NCBI GenBank assembly: GCA_046091365.1 | Contig: JBJTBM010000010.1 | Coordinates: 1 to 64,000, forward strand | Origin: Casp-actino8 sp046091365 | Lineage (GTDB): Bacteria > Actinomycetota > Acidimicrobiia > Acidimicrobiales > Ilumatobacteraceae | Length of the DNA stretch: 64,000 nt | Reading direction: 5' to 3' | Shown: positions 51,557 through 59,461 of the stretch, piece after piece | Numbering within the stretch: position 1 is the stretch's first letter | Layout of the letters: each line of letters opens with the position of its first letter | Translations under genes and position numbers: made by a program | The notes under the pieces: generated by a model | Told to the model about the DNA's origin: nothing | The model's input: only the letters and a program-made list of their open reading frames with translations | Database searches by the model: none

Positions 51557-52176
51557 CCGCACACGACATCCATCCCGCCCGCACCTCCGGTGTGCGCCTC
51601 TACGGCAAGCGAGTGGTGCTCCGCCCACTCGTGCCGCCCGACTTCGCGGCCTGGTCGGACGTACGACGACGCAACCACGACTGGCTCACGGTTTGGGAGC
51701 CGTCGCGCCCGGTGAACTCCCCCGACCCGCGCTCCGATCGCGACGCGTTCTCGGCCCGCTGCGCGCTACGCGACCGCGAACGTCAGACCGGCACCGCGTA
51801 CGCGTTCGGAATCTTCGTCGACAACAACTTCGCCGGCGAGATGAACCTCAACAACGTGGTACGTGGAGCGATGATGGGCGGGTCCGTCGGATACTGGATC
51901 GATCAGGCCCGTGCCGGTCGGTCGTACACCTCCGAGGCGGTGGTCGTGCTGGCCCGATACGCCTTCGAGGAACTCGGACTGCACCGGCTCGAGATCTGCA
52001 TCGTGCCCCACAACACCAACTCGCATCGCGTCGTGGCCAAACTCGAACTACGCAACGAAGGCGTCGCCGAGCGTTTCCTCGAGATCAACGGCACATGGGA
52101 GGACCACGTGCGTTACGGATTCACCGCCGAGGAGTGGGTGACCCGTCGCGACGAGCTGGCCGCTGCCTGGCTGTAA
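51553..52176 (+). CDS. GNAT-family N-acetyltransferase (RimJ-like)
   Basis: The 207-residue protein has the RimJ/RimL type of GNAT fold: RVVLRPLVPPDF at the start, FGIFVDNNFAGEMNLNNVVRGAMMGGSVGYWIDQARAGRSYTSEAVVVLARYAFEELGLHRLEICIVPHNTNSHRVVAKLEL with the acetyl-CoA-binding Q/RxxGxG-like loop represented by RAGRSY. It may acetylate a ribosomal protein or another N-terminus. The ATG overlaps the ppx stop. It converges on a small basic protein gene with a 6-base gap. Confidence 0.92.
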   Translation: MTAHDIHPARTSGVRLYGKRVVLRPLVPPDFAAWSDVRRRNHDWLTVWEPSRPVNSPDPRSDRDAFSARCALRDRERQTGTAYAFGIFVDNNFAGEMNLNNVVRGAMMGGSVGYWIDQARAGRSYTSEAVVVLARYAFEELGLHRLEICIVPHNTNSHRVVAKLELRNEGVAERFLEINGTWEDHVRYGFTAEEWVTRRDELAAAWL

Positions 52177-52182
52177 ATGACG

Positions 52183-52503
52183 TCAGGCCGACTGCGCGAG
52201 GTTGCGATACGCCGCTGCCTTGCGCCGCCTCACCGAGGTACGGCGCTTCCACTCCTTGACCTTCCAGTGTCGCGCGTTGCGGGCGTGGTCGAGTTTCTTC
52301 ACCGCCTTCTCGGCGTCGTGATGATGCGCGGGCTTCCACGCGGCCCCGGGTTCGTCGGCGTCGTCGGGCTCGAGTCCGTGACTCACCCGATCGGCGAGTT
52401 CGTGCAACTCGCCGCGCATCCGGTGTCTTTCGCCGTGCGCGTGGGCCCGCAACTCGGCCCTCGGTAGCGGCACGGCCTCTTGGCTTCTATGGCGCTTGCT
52501 CAT
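52183..52503 (-). CDS. Small basic, His-rich protein of unknown function
   Basis: The 106-residue protein is strongly basic, with many Arg, Lys, His and Ala, and ends with a Lys/Arg-rich helix (KVKEWKRRTSVRRRKAAAYRNL). No membrane segment or known domain is visible. A GGGAGG ribosome-binding site lies 6 bases before the ATG at 52503. The composition suits binding of nucleic acid. It stands alone between the GNAT gene and a crotonase-family gene. Confidence 0.6.
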   Translation of the reverse strand: MSKRHRSQEAVPLPRAELRAHAHGERHRMRGELHELADRVSHGLEPDDADEPGAAWKPAHHHDAEKAVKKLDHARNARHWKVKEWKRRTSVRRRKAAAYRNLAQSA

Positions 52504-52613
52504 CGGCACCTCCCAGGTTCCGTTGAACTCCCCCTGGCCGAACAGTACGACACTTCGTGGAAAAATCAAGGGCAGGATCGCGGCGCCGCGTCGGACCGGC
52601 GGACGGGCGGACT

Positions 52614-53387
52614 TCAGGGCTTTTTCGAGGAGATCTGCGACTTGAGGGCCGCAACGCGTTCGGCGAAGAAGGGCTGTCGGGTGCTCCACAACTGCGGGTC
52701 GAGCTCGCGGGCCACTGCTTCGGGATGTGTGCTCACATCGGCCATGGCTCGGATCGTGCGTTTGGTTTCGATCACCAACTCCCGCGGCGCCGCCGCGGCC
52801 CGGGCGGCCATCTCGTGGGCCACCGGCAGCAGTCGGTCATCGTCGACGCACCGGTGAACGATCCCCAACCGCTCGGCCTCGGTGCCGTCGACGACCTCGC
52901 CGAACACCACCGTCGCCATGGTCGTCTGCGGGCCGGCGAGACGACGCAACATCCACGTGTGTCCCCCACCGGGGTGGATTCCAATCTGCAGAAAGCGGGT
53001 GTCGAACCGCGCGCGCCGGGCCGCAACCCGCACGTCGCAACCGAGGGCGAGGTTCATCCCCGCACCGACCGCGGCACCGTTCACCGCAGCGATCGTGGGA
53101 AGGTCGCTGCGCGCGATGCGCAGGAATCCTTCGTAGATCGTGCCCAGACTCTCCGCGGTGCTGGTCTGAAGGTTGCCGAGGTTCGCCCCGGCACAAAACG
53201 CCGGTGCGGCGCCGGTGACCACGATCGCACCGATCGCCGAATCGGACTCCACGCGATCCATGATCGACCCGATCTCGGCGACCAACGGTGCGGTGAGCGT
53301 GTTGCGCTCGCTCGGGTTGTTCAAGGTGATGGTGGCGACGCCGTCGGCGACGTCGAGGAGGACGAGTGGGTTTGTCGAGTCGGTCAC
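52614..53387 (-). CDS. Crotonase-superfamily protein (enoyl-CoA hydratase-like), catalytic Glu pair absent
   Basis: The 257-residue protein has the crotonase oxyanion-hole regions FCAGANLGNL and GAAVGAGMNLALGCDVRVAA. The two Glu used by enoyl-CoA hydratase (144 and 164 in rat) are replaced: the GAGMNLA segment has Asn112, and the second position has Phe132 (FDTRFLQIG). It should bind an acyl-CoA, but hydration is unlikely; isomerase, hydrolase or another crotonase activity is possible. It is divergent from the Nudix gene at 53432, with GAGAAT 6 bases before its GTG. Confidence 0.88.
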   Translation of the reverse strand: MTDSTNPLVLLDVADGVATITLNNPSERNTLTAPLVAEIGSIMDRVESDSAIGAIVVTGAAPAFCAGANLGNLQTSTAESLGTIYEGFLRIARSDLPTIAAVNGAAVGAGMNLALGCDVRVAARRARFDTRFLQIGIHPGGGHTWMLRRLAGPQTTMATVVFGEVVDGTEAERLGIVHRCVDDDRLLPVAHEMAARAAAAPRELVIETKRTIRAMADVSTHPEAVARELDPQLWSTRQPFFAERVAALKSQISSKKP

Positions 53388-53393
53388 CCGCGC

Positions 53394-53399
53394 ATTCTC
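53394..53399 (-). promoter_or_regulatory. Candidate leaderless -10 element (GAGAAT) for the crotonase-family gene
   Basis: GAGAAT on the minus strand ends 6 bases before the GTG at 53387. Confidence 0.4.
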
Positions 53400-53419
53400 G
53401 CAGACCCACGAACCGCGCC

Positions 53420-53425
53420 TAGTGT
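53420..53425 (+). promoter_or_regulatory. Candidate leaderless -10 element (TAGTGT) for the Nudix gene at 53432
   Basis: TAGTGT ends 6 bases before the ATG at 53432. Confidence 0.5.
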
Positions 53426-53431
53426 TGGTCC

Positions 53432-54112
53432 ATGGCGAACGGCGAGAGCGACGTGGCCCGCAAGAGTCGCCCGGCCGCCACGGTGATCCTCACCCGGATC
53501 GCGGAGCACTCCTCGTGCGGGTTGGAGGTGCTCCTGCTGCGACGCAGCGACGTCGGAGCCTTCGCCGGCATGTGGGTCTTCCCCGGCGGGCGGGTCGACG
53601 ACGCCGACGCCGGCAACGACGACTTCGCCCGGGCCAAGTTGGCCGCGATTCGCGAGGTCGCCGAGGAGGTCTCGGCGCAGGTCGATCCCTCTGGTCTCGC
53701 TCCGTGGAGTCACTGGACACCGCCGTTGACCGCACCAGTGCGCTTCACGACGTGGTTCTTCGTCGCGGCCCACGACTCCGGGGAGATCGCCATCGACAAT
53801 CACGAGATCGTCGACTTCCGTTGGCTCGCCCCCGACCGCGCGCTCGAGGCCCAACTGCCGATGGCTCCACCCACGATCGTCACGTTGCACGAACTCCACG
53901 AGGCCGGGGAGGCGTCGGCGATCCGTCGAGGTCGCGTCGCCCCTCCGGCCTACGTCACCCGCCCCGGCCGAACCAGCGATGGTCAGGACGTGATGATGTG
54001 GAACGGCGACGCCGGGTACGAATCGGGCGACGCCGACCTGGACGGCCCGCGCAACCGGCTCGTCATGCTCAACGGCTTCGGCGGCACCGACTGGATCTAC
54101 GTCCGGCGCTGA
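53432..54112 (+). CDS. Nudix hydrolase of the NUDT19/NUDT7-like type
   Basis: The 226-residue protein has a Nudix-type fold: ATVILTRIAEHSSCGLEVLLLRRSDVGAFAGMWVFPGGRVD, then AAIREVAEEVSAQV. The distance between the box Gly53 and the REVAEE motif (Arg74) is 21 residues in place of the usual 14, an insertion of about seven, as in CoA-type Nudix enzymes such as NUDT7/NUDT19. The C-terminal half is unlike the first Nudix protein of this window. It may hydrolyse acyl-CoA or related CoA derivatives; neighbours include two crotonase-family genes. Confidence 0.82.
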   Translation: MANGESDVARKSRPAATVILTRIAEHSSCGLEVLLLRRSDVGAFAGMWVFPGGRVDDADAGNDDFARAKLAAIREVAEEVSAQVDPSGLAPWSHWTPPLTAPVRFTTWFFVAAHDSGEIAIDNHEIVDFRWLAPDRALEAQLPMAPPTIVTLHELHEAGEASAIRRGRVAPPAYVTRPGRTSDGQDVMMWNGDAGYESGDADLDGPRNRLVMLNGFGGTDWIYVRR

Positions 54113-54134
54113 GGTCGGAAACGGGAGCGCGCAC

Positions 54135-54140
54135 TAGCGT
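54135..54140 (+). promoter_or_regulatory. Candidate leaderless -10 element (TAGCGT) for the unknown protein at 54149
   Basis: TAGCGT ends 8 bases before the ATG at 54149. Confidence 0.5.
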
Positions 54141-54148
54141 CGGTCGCG

Positions 54149-54745
54149 ATGATCGACCACGTGTTCACCGACGTCATCAGCGCGTTGCGCGACGCCTTCG
54201 AACGCGCGTTCCTCGAGCGTCAGGCGTTCGAGGAGCACTTCCAGGTCGACGTGATGCTCGGCGACGTCACCTGGGAGACGAGTTACGGTCTTCCGGGAGA
54301 GGGCCTTCCTCCGCGGGTCGTCGCGCACGTGACCTTCGACTGGCCGTCGTGGAGCCAGACGGCCTACCGCCGTTGGTACGTCGACGACAAGACCGACGAG
54401 CAACCGTCGATCGAGATGGAAGTGGTGTTGCGCGTGCAACGCATCAAGGATCTCCCCGACCTCGCGCCGTTGCGGAACGTCCTGCCCACCTCGAGTCCAC
54501 TCATCGGCGACGGTCGACTCGAGCGCGCGGGGTTGACCGTCGAGACCAACCACCTCGATGACGAGGGACTCGTGGAACACGCCGTCGAGGCCACCTTCGA
54601 AGGGCTGTACGAACTCGCCGAGGAGTCGCTCGCCGACGGCGCGAGCACGTTACTCGACGACCACTTCGGCGCCCTCGGTGGTTGGGTCGCGGCGATGCTG
54701 GTGCGCATGGGCGACTTGAAGTACGAGTTCCTCCCCGCCGACTGA
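54149..54745 (+). CDS. Protein of unknown function
   Basis: The 198-residue protein starts with an amphipathic, Glu/Phe-rich helix (ALRDAFERAFLERQAFEEHF), has a central strand-rich part with many aromatic residues, and ends with LDDHFGALGGWVAAMLVRMGDLKYEFLPAD. No signal, membrane helix or known domain is evident. It may be conserved among actinobacteria, but I cannot name it. It has its own leaderless hexamer and lies 36 bases after the Nudix gene and 52 bases before a crotonase gene. Confidence 0.6.
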   Translation: MIDHVFTDVISALRDAFERAFLERQAFEEHFQVDVMLGDVTWETSYGLPGEGLPPRVVAHVTFDWPSWSQTAYRRWYVDDKTDEQPSIEMEVVLRVQRIKDLPDLAPLRNVLPTSSPLIGDGRLERAGLTVETNHLDDEGLVEHAVEATFEGLYELAEESLADGASTLLDDHFGALGGWVAAMLVRMGDLKYEFLPAD

Positions 54746-54797
54746 GCCAACCATCGAACCCACGACGAATGTTCCCGACAACGAGAGACGAGCCGAT

Positions 54798-55598
54798 ATG
54801 ACACTTCTGACCGCACCCGACAGCGTGGTGTTGCTCGACGTCGAGCAACGCATCGCCACCATCACCCTCAACCGCCCCGGCGCTCGCAACGCGTTGTCGA
54901 GCGAGGTGTTGTCGCTGCTTCCCCAACTCATGAAACGAGCCGACGCCAGTGACGACGTCGACGTCTTGATCCTCACCGGCGCGGATCCGGCATTCTGCGC
55001 CGGACTCGACTTGAAGGAGCTGGGTTCGTCGGGCAAGAACCTAGGATCCGGATCGGGAGCAGACGGCCGGCCGAACGCCGACGGCGTGCGCGGACCATTC
55101 CCCGGGCTGACCAAGCCCCTCATCGGTGCGGTGAACGGCGTGGCGGTCACCGGAGGTTTCGAGTTGGCGCTGAACTGCGACTTCCTCGTGGCGTCGGAGC
55201 ACGCGAAATTCGGTGACACCCACGCCCGCGTGGGGGTGATGCCCGGTTGGGGCCTCACCGTGTTGCTGCCCCAGGCCATCGGCGTGCGACGGTCCCGCGA
55301 GATGAGCATGACCGGCAACTTCATGCTCGCCGACGAGGCCTTGGCCCGCGGACTCGTCAATCACGTGGTGCCACACGCCGATCTGTTGCCCTTCGCCCGT
55401 TCGCTGGCGGCCGACATCGTCGGCAACGACCAGCCCGGGGTCCGCCAGATCCGGCGAACCTACGGAGCGATTCACGCCGCGACCGAGGGCTGGGCGATCG
55501 AGGCCCGCGACGGAGCCCAATGGCGCGACACCCAGTTCTCCCCGGCCAAAGTGGCCGCCCGTCGGGAATCGATCCAGGACCGTGGTCGTCACCAGTAG
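54798..55598 (+). CDS. Enoyl-CoA hydratase/isomerase family protein
   Basis: The 266-residue crotonase-family protein has ATITLNRPGARNALSSEV, FCAGLDLKELG and GVAVTGGFELALNCDFLVA. The first catalytic Glu is kept (Glu122 in GGFELA), but the second is replaced (His142 in KFGDTHARVG). The oxyanion hole residues are intact. It would process acyl-CoA esters as hydratase, isomerase or hydrolase. A GAGAGACGAG stretch serves as ribosome-binding site. It precedes the BMP importer by 79 bases. Confidence 0.9.
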   Translation: MTLLTAPDSVVLLDVEQRIATITLNRPGARNALSSEVLSLLPQLMKRADASDDVDVLILTGADPAFCAGLDLKELGSSGKNLGSGSGADGRPNADGVRGPFPGLTKPLIGAVNGVAVTGGFELALNCDFLVASEHAKFGDTHARVGVMPGWGLTVLLPQAIGVRRSREMSMTGNFMLADEALARGLVNHVVPHADLLPFARSLAADIVGNDQPGVRQIRRTYGAIHAATEGWAIEARDGAQWRDTQFSPAKVAARRESIQDRGRHQ

Positions 55599-55614
55599 CT
55601 GCCGGTCGATGATG

Positions 55615-55620
55615 TAAGGT
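55615..55620 (+). promoter_or_regulatory. Candidate -10 element (TAAGGT) of the BMP importer operon
   Basis: TAAGGT lies 57 bases before the ATG at 55678, giving a leader of about 50 bases that contains a 9-bp hairpin and the GGGAGGAA ribosome-binding site. No clear -35 was found. Confidence 0.35.
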
Positions 55621-55632
55621 TCGACATCCAAT

Positions 55633-55656
55633 TCGTCGGACACTCCCGTCCGGCGA
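55633..55656 (+). promoter_or_regulatory. Hairpin in the 5' leader of the BMP importer operon
   Basis: TCGTCGGAC and GTCCGGCGA form a 9-bp stem with one U-G pair and a 6-base loop, ending 5 bases before the ribosome-binding site. It could stabilise the transcript or shield the site; regulation is not established. Confidence 0.45.
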
Positions 55657-55677
55657 CCTAGGGGAGGAAACAACCAC

Positions 55678-56727
55678 ATGCGCAAGAATGCACGACTGCT
55701 GGCGGCATCGCTGGCGGCACTCGGCCTCTTCGCCACCGCTTGCGGCGGCGATGACGGCGGATCATCCAGCACCGAGGCTCCGGCCTCGTCCGACGCTCCC
55801 GCGGCTGACGGCTTCATCGCCGGCATCGCGTTCGACACCGGTGGACGCGGCGACGGAACCTTCAACGACTCGGCCGCCCTCGGTGGCGAGTGCGCCGCCG
55901 AAGCGACCGGTGCGGAAATCAAGGAACTCGAGGCGAACGTCGACGAGGACCGCAAGGCCAACCTGGAGCTCCTCGTCGAGGGTGGCGCCAAGGTCATCGT
56001 GGGTGTGGGCTTCATGTTCACCGACCCCATGGGTGAAGTCGCCGCCGCCAACCCTGACGTGTCGTTCGGCATCGTCGACTCGGTGGTCGAGGCCGCCAAC
56101 GTGTCGAGCCTGGTGTTCGCCGAGGAGCAGGGTTCGTTCCTGGTCGGAGCCGCCGCCGCGCTGAAGAGCGAGTCCGGCACCATCGGCTTCATCGGTGGTC
56201 AGGAGATCGACCTCATCAAGAAGTTCGAGGCCGGCTACACCGCGGGCGCGAAGTACATCAACCCCGACATCGTCGTGGAGGTTCAGTACCTCGGACCCGC
56301 CGGTGACAACAGCGCATGGGGCAACGTCGACGGCGCCAAGGAAATCGCCGCCGGTTGGTACGCCGCGGGCGCCGACATCATCTACACCGCCGCCGGCGGT
56401 TCGGGTGCGGGCACCATCCAGGCCGCCATCGAGGCTGACGCTTGGGCGATCGGCGTCGACAGCGACCAGTACCTCACCTCCGGTGACCCCGAGGCTCAGA
56501 AGCACATCCTCACCTCGATGCTGAAGCGCGTCGACGTGGCCGTGTGCGAGACCATCAAGGCTGTCGCCGGTGGCGACACCTCCGGTGGCATCAAGGTGTT
56601 CAATCTGAGCAACGACGGCGTGGGCTACGCCACCTCCGGTGGATACGTCGACGACATCGCCGCTCAACTCGACGAGATCAAGGCCGCGATCATCGCGGGC
56701 GAGATCGAGGTCCCCACGGCTCCCTGA
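55678..56727 (+). CDS. BMP-family nucleoside ABC transporter substrate-binding lipoprotein
   Basis: The 349-residue protein has a lipoprotein signal ending FATAC, with lipid-anchored Cys22, and a Ser/Asp spacer. The mature part has the BMP family segments IAFDTGGRGDGTFNDSAALGG, VGFMFTDPMGEVAAANPDVSFGIVDS, IGFIGGQEIDLIKKFEAGYTAGAKYINP and IYTAAGGSGAGTIQAA, with the ligand pocket residues of purine nucleoside receptors. It would deliver nucleosides to the permease pair downstream. A strong ribosome-binding site (GGGAGGAA) precedes the ATG. The hairpin after its stop may raise its level over the membrane subunits. Confidence 0.95.
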   Translation: MRKNARLLAASLAALGLFATACGGDDGGSSSTEAPASSDAPAADGFIAGIAFDTGGRGDGTFNDSAALGGECAAEATGAEIKELEANVDEDRKANLELLVEGGAKVIVGVGFMFTDPMGEVAAANPDVSFGIVDSVVEAANVSSLVFAEEQGSFLVGAAAALKSESGTIGFIGGQEIDLIKKFEAGYTAGAKYINPDIVVEVQYLGPAGDNSAWGNVDGAKEIAAGWYAAGADIIYTAAGGSGAGTIQAAIEADAWAIGVDSDQYLTSGDPEAQKHILTSMLKRVDVAVCETIKAVAGGDTSGGIKVFNLSNDGVGYATSGGYVDDIAAQLDEIKAAIIAGEIEVPTAP

Positions 56728-56766
56728 TCGGGATCCAGCGGACTCGATCCGCGACCAGCAGTACGC

Positions 56767-56795
56767 GAGAGCCCGGGCCCACGGCCCGGGCTCTC
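56767..56795 (+). terminator. Perfect 13-bp hairpin between the BMP lipoprotein and ATPase genes
   Basis: Bases 56767-56779 pair with 56783-56795 around a 3-base loop. No run of T follows, so it is probably a stem that stabilises the upstream message or causes partial termination, which would explain more binding protein than permease. Confidence 0.65.
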
Positions 56796-56828
56796 TGCTA
56801 TAACTGGGACACTTTCTCGAGGGGAACG

Positions 56829-58382
56829 ATGTCGGAACAACCGCAGAACCGCGGCGACCTGGCGGTCGAGCTGCGCGGAATCACGAAGACCTTCCCCGGC
56901 GTGATCGCCAACCAGGATGTCAACTTGTCGGTTCAACCCGGCACGATCCACGCCATCGTCGGCGAGAACGGTGCCGGCAAGTCGACGCTCATGAAGACGT
57001 TGTACGGAATGCACCAACCAGACTCCGGCACGATCGCCGTCGACGGTTCGCCGCGCTCGTTCCGATCACCGACCGATGCCATCGCGGCCGGAATCGGCAT
57101 GGTGCACCAACACTTCATGCTGGCCGACAACCTCACCATCACCGAGAACATCATCCTGGGCAACGAACCCGTATCGTCCCGCGGCCGCATCGATTTCGCG
57201 GCGGCCCAGGCCCATATCGGTCGATTGATGAGCACCCTCGGAGTCGATTTCGACCTCGATGCCCCGGTGTCGAGCCTCGGCGTCGGCCAACGTCAGCGGG
57301 TCGAGATCCTGAAGGTCCTGTATCGCGGCGCGCGCATCCTGATCCTCGACGAGCCCACCGCCGTCCTGGTCCCCCAGGAGGTGGTCGAACTCTTCGTCAC
57401 CCTCAAGCGACTCGTCGCCGAGGGGGCCACGGTGATCTTCATCTCCCACAAACTCGACGAGGTGCTGGCGAACTGCGACGAGATCACCGTGATCCGGCAA
57501 GGCACCACCGTCGCGCACACCACGCCACGACAAACGGACCGACGTGGATTGGCCGAGTTGATGGTGGGGAGCGATCTTCCTGACCCGTCCGGACGCGACA
57601 CCCCGATCGGGGCGACCACGGTGCTCGAGGTGACCGGTCTCGACGTGTCCGGTGCCTCACCCGGCGCGAAGTTGGCCCTCGAGAACGTGGCCTTGCGTGT
57701 GCGCGCCGGGGAGATCGTCGGCGTCGCCGGCGTAGAGGGCAACGGCCAGTTCGAACTCTGCGAGGCCATCCTCGGGCTGATCCCGAATGTTCGCGGCTCA
57801 GTGATGCTCGAGGGACGCGACGTGTCACGAGTGCCGACGCGTGAACGCATCAACGCGGGGCTGTCGTACATTCCGTTCGACCGCCACCGAGAGGGGTTGC
57901 TGCTCGACTCGCCGCTGTGGGAGAACACCTTCCTCGGCCGCGAGGAAACTCCCGACCTGACTTCCGGGCTCTTCGTTCGTCGACGCGCCATAGAGGCCGA
58001 CAGTCGAACCATCATCGACCGTTTCGGTGTCCGCACTCCGAGCGAGCAGATTCCGGCGTTCGCCTTGTCAGGTGGGAACCAGCAGAAGTTGGTCGTCGGT
58101 CGCGAAATGGCCAGTAACCCGAAGGTGTTGCTGGCGGCGCATCCCACCCGGGGTGTCGACGTGGGCGCCCAGGCGGCGATCTGGGACGAGTTGCGTCACG
58201 CCCGCGACAACGGGCTCGGCGTGCTGTTGATCAGCGCCGACCTCGAGGAACTCATCGGCCTCAGCGACACCATCCTCGTGATGTTCGACGGTCGCATCAC
58301 CGCCGAACTCGACCCGGCGCGGGCGACCCCCGAGTTACTGGGTACCTACATGACCGGCGAGATGCAGGAGAGCGCAAGATGA
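56829..58382 (+). CDS. Nucleoside ABC transporter ATP-binding protein (two ATPase domains)
   Basis: The 517-residue protein has two ABC domains, as in sugar and nucleoside importers of the BMP class. The first has Walker A GENGAGKST at about residues 45-53, an LGVGQRQR signature and ILILDEPTAVL. The second has a degenerate Walker A (GVEGNGQFEL), the LSGGNQQKLVVGRE signature and a Walker B ending LLAAHPTRGVDVG that lacks the catalytic Glu, as usual for this family. It drives import through the two permeases. The start has GAGGGGAA just upstream. Its stop overlaps the first permease gene as ATGA. Confidence 0.95.
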   Translation: MSEQPQNRGDLAVELRGITKTFPGVIANQDVNLSVQPGTIHAIVGENGAGKSTLMKTLYGMHQPDSGTIAVDGSPRSFRSPTDAIAAGIGMVHQHFMLADNLTITENIILGNEPVSSRGRIDFAAAQAHIGRLMSTLGVDFDLDAPVSSLGVGQRQRVEILKVLYRGARILILDEPTAVLVPQEVVELFVTLKRLVAEGATVIFISHKLDEVLANCDEITVIRQGTTVAHTTPRQTDRRGLAELMVGSDLPDPSGRDTPIGATTVLEVTGLDVSGASPGAKLALENVALRVRAGEIVGVAGVEGNGQFELCEAILGLIPNVRGSVMLEGRDVSRVPTRERINAGLSYIPFDRHREGLLLDSPLWENTFLGREETPDLTSGLFVRRRAIEADSRTIIDRFGVRTPSEQIPAFALSGGNQQKLVVGREMASNPKVLLAAHPTRGVDVGAQAAIWDELRHARDNGLGVLLISADLEELIGLSDTILVMFDGRITAELDPARATPELLGTYMTGEMQESAR

Positions 58383-59461
58383 ACCGCCAGAAGCTTCAGC
58401 GCGTGCTGGTGACGTCGGCGAGTTCGGTGATCGCCATCGTCGTGGCCCTGCTCATCTGTGCCGTCATCCTCCTGATCACGGGCAAGGACCCCGTCAAGGC
58501 GTACTCGACGCTCTTCGGCGCCGCCGGCGAGACCAAGGTGCTGCAAGGCATGCTCAACCGGGCGACTCCCTTGATGATCTCGGCCGCCGCGGTCGCCATC
58601 GGATTCAAGATGAACCTCTTCAACATCGGCGTCGAGGGGCAGATGCGGGTGGCGTTGTTGTCGACCGCGGTCATCGGCGGTGCGGTGAGCCTGCCCGCGC
58701 CGTTGCACATCGCGTTCTGTTTCCTCGTGGCCATGGCCTCGGGTGCCCTGTGGTCCGGCATCGCCGGTTGGCTGAAGGTGAAACGCAACGTCAACGAGGT
58801 CATCTCGACGATCATGTTGAACTTCATCGCGTTGAGCGTCGTCGCCTGGTCGTTCGACACCTTCTTCCGACTCGACAAGGAAGGCGAGTCCACGAGCCTG
58901 CTCGTCAAGACCAAGGATCTGCCGACGAGCGCCTGGTTCCCCGACCTCGTCGATCGGCGTCTGAACGGAATGCTCGTCGTGGCCGTCGTCATCTTGATCT
59001 TTTTCTGGGTACTGGTCTGGAAAACCAAGTTCGGTTTCCAATTGCGGGCCTCGGGAGCGAATTCCGGGGCGGCCCGCGCCACCGGCGTCGATCCCAAGCG
59101 CATGATCCTGATCTCAATGTTGATTTCTGGCGCGATGGCCGGCCTCGTGGGCATGCGGGCACTGCTGGGCGACGTTCACGCCTACCAGAACAGCCTCGCC
59201 GAACAACAAGGTTTCAACGGCATCGCCGTGGCCCTGCTCGGCCGCAACCACCCGGTGGGGATCTTCTTCTCCGCCCTGCTCTTCGGGTTCCTCGGTGAGG
59301 CCTCGGGTCGTCTCCAACTCGACGACATCCCCAAGGAGATCGTCACCATCATGACCGGCATCATCGTGCTGGCGGTCGTGGTCATCAACGAGGCCGTCAA
59401 GCGATGGGACGACCGCCGCATCCAACGACGCGCCGCGGCGATGGTGGAGGCGACGGCATGA
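58379..59461 (+). CDS. Nucleoside ABC transporter permease, first
   Basis: The 360-residue protein has about nine membrane segments and the family block LMISAAAVAIGFKMNLFNIGVEGQMRV, as well as GANSGAARATGVDPKRMILISMLISGAMAGLVGMRALLGD near the end. It is one of two non-identical permeases of the BMP-type importer. It overlaps the ATPase gene by 4 bases and the second permease gene by 4 bases. Confidence 0.94.
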   Translation: MNRQKLQRVLVTSASSVIAIVVALLICAVILLITGKDPVKAYSTLFGAAGETKVLQGMLNRATPLMISAAAVAIGFKMNLFNIGVEGQMRVALLSTAVIGGAVSLPAPLHIAFCFLVAMASGALWSGIAGWLKVKRNVNEVISTIMLNFIALSVVAWSFDTFFRLDKEGESTSLLVKTKDLPTSAWFPDLVDRRLNGMLVVAVVILIFFWVLVWKTKFGFQLRASGANSGAARATGVDPKRMILISMLISGAMAGLVGMRALLGDVHAYQNSLAEQQGFNGIAVALLGRNHPVGIFFSALLFGFLGEASGRLQLDDIPKEIVTIMTGIIVLAVVVINEAVKRWDDRRIQRRAAAMVEATA

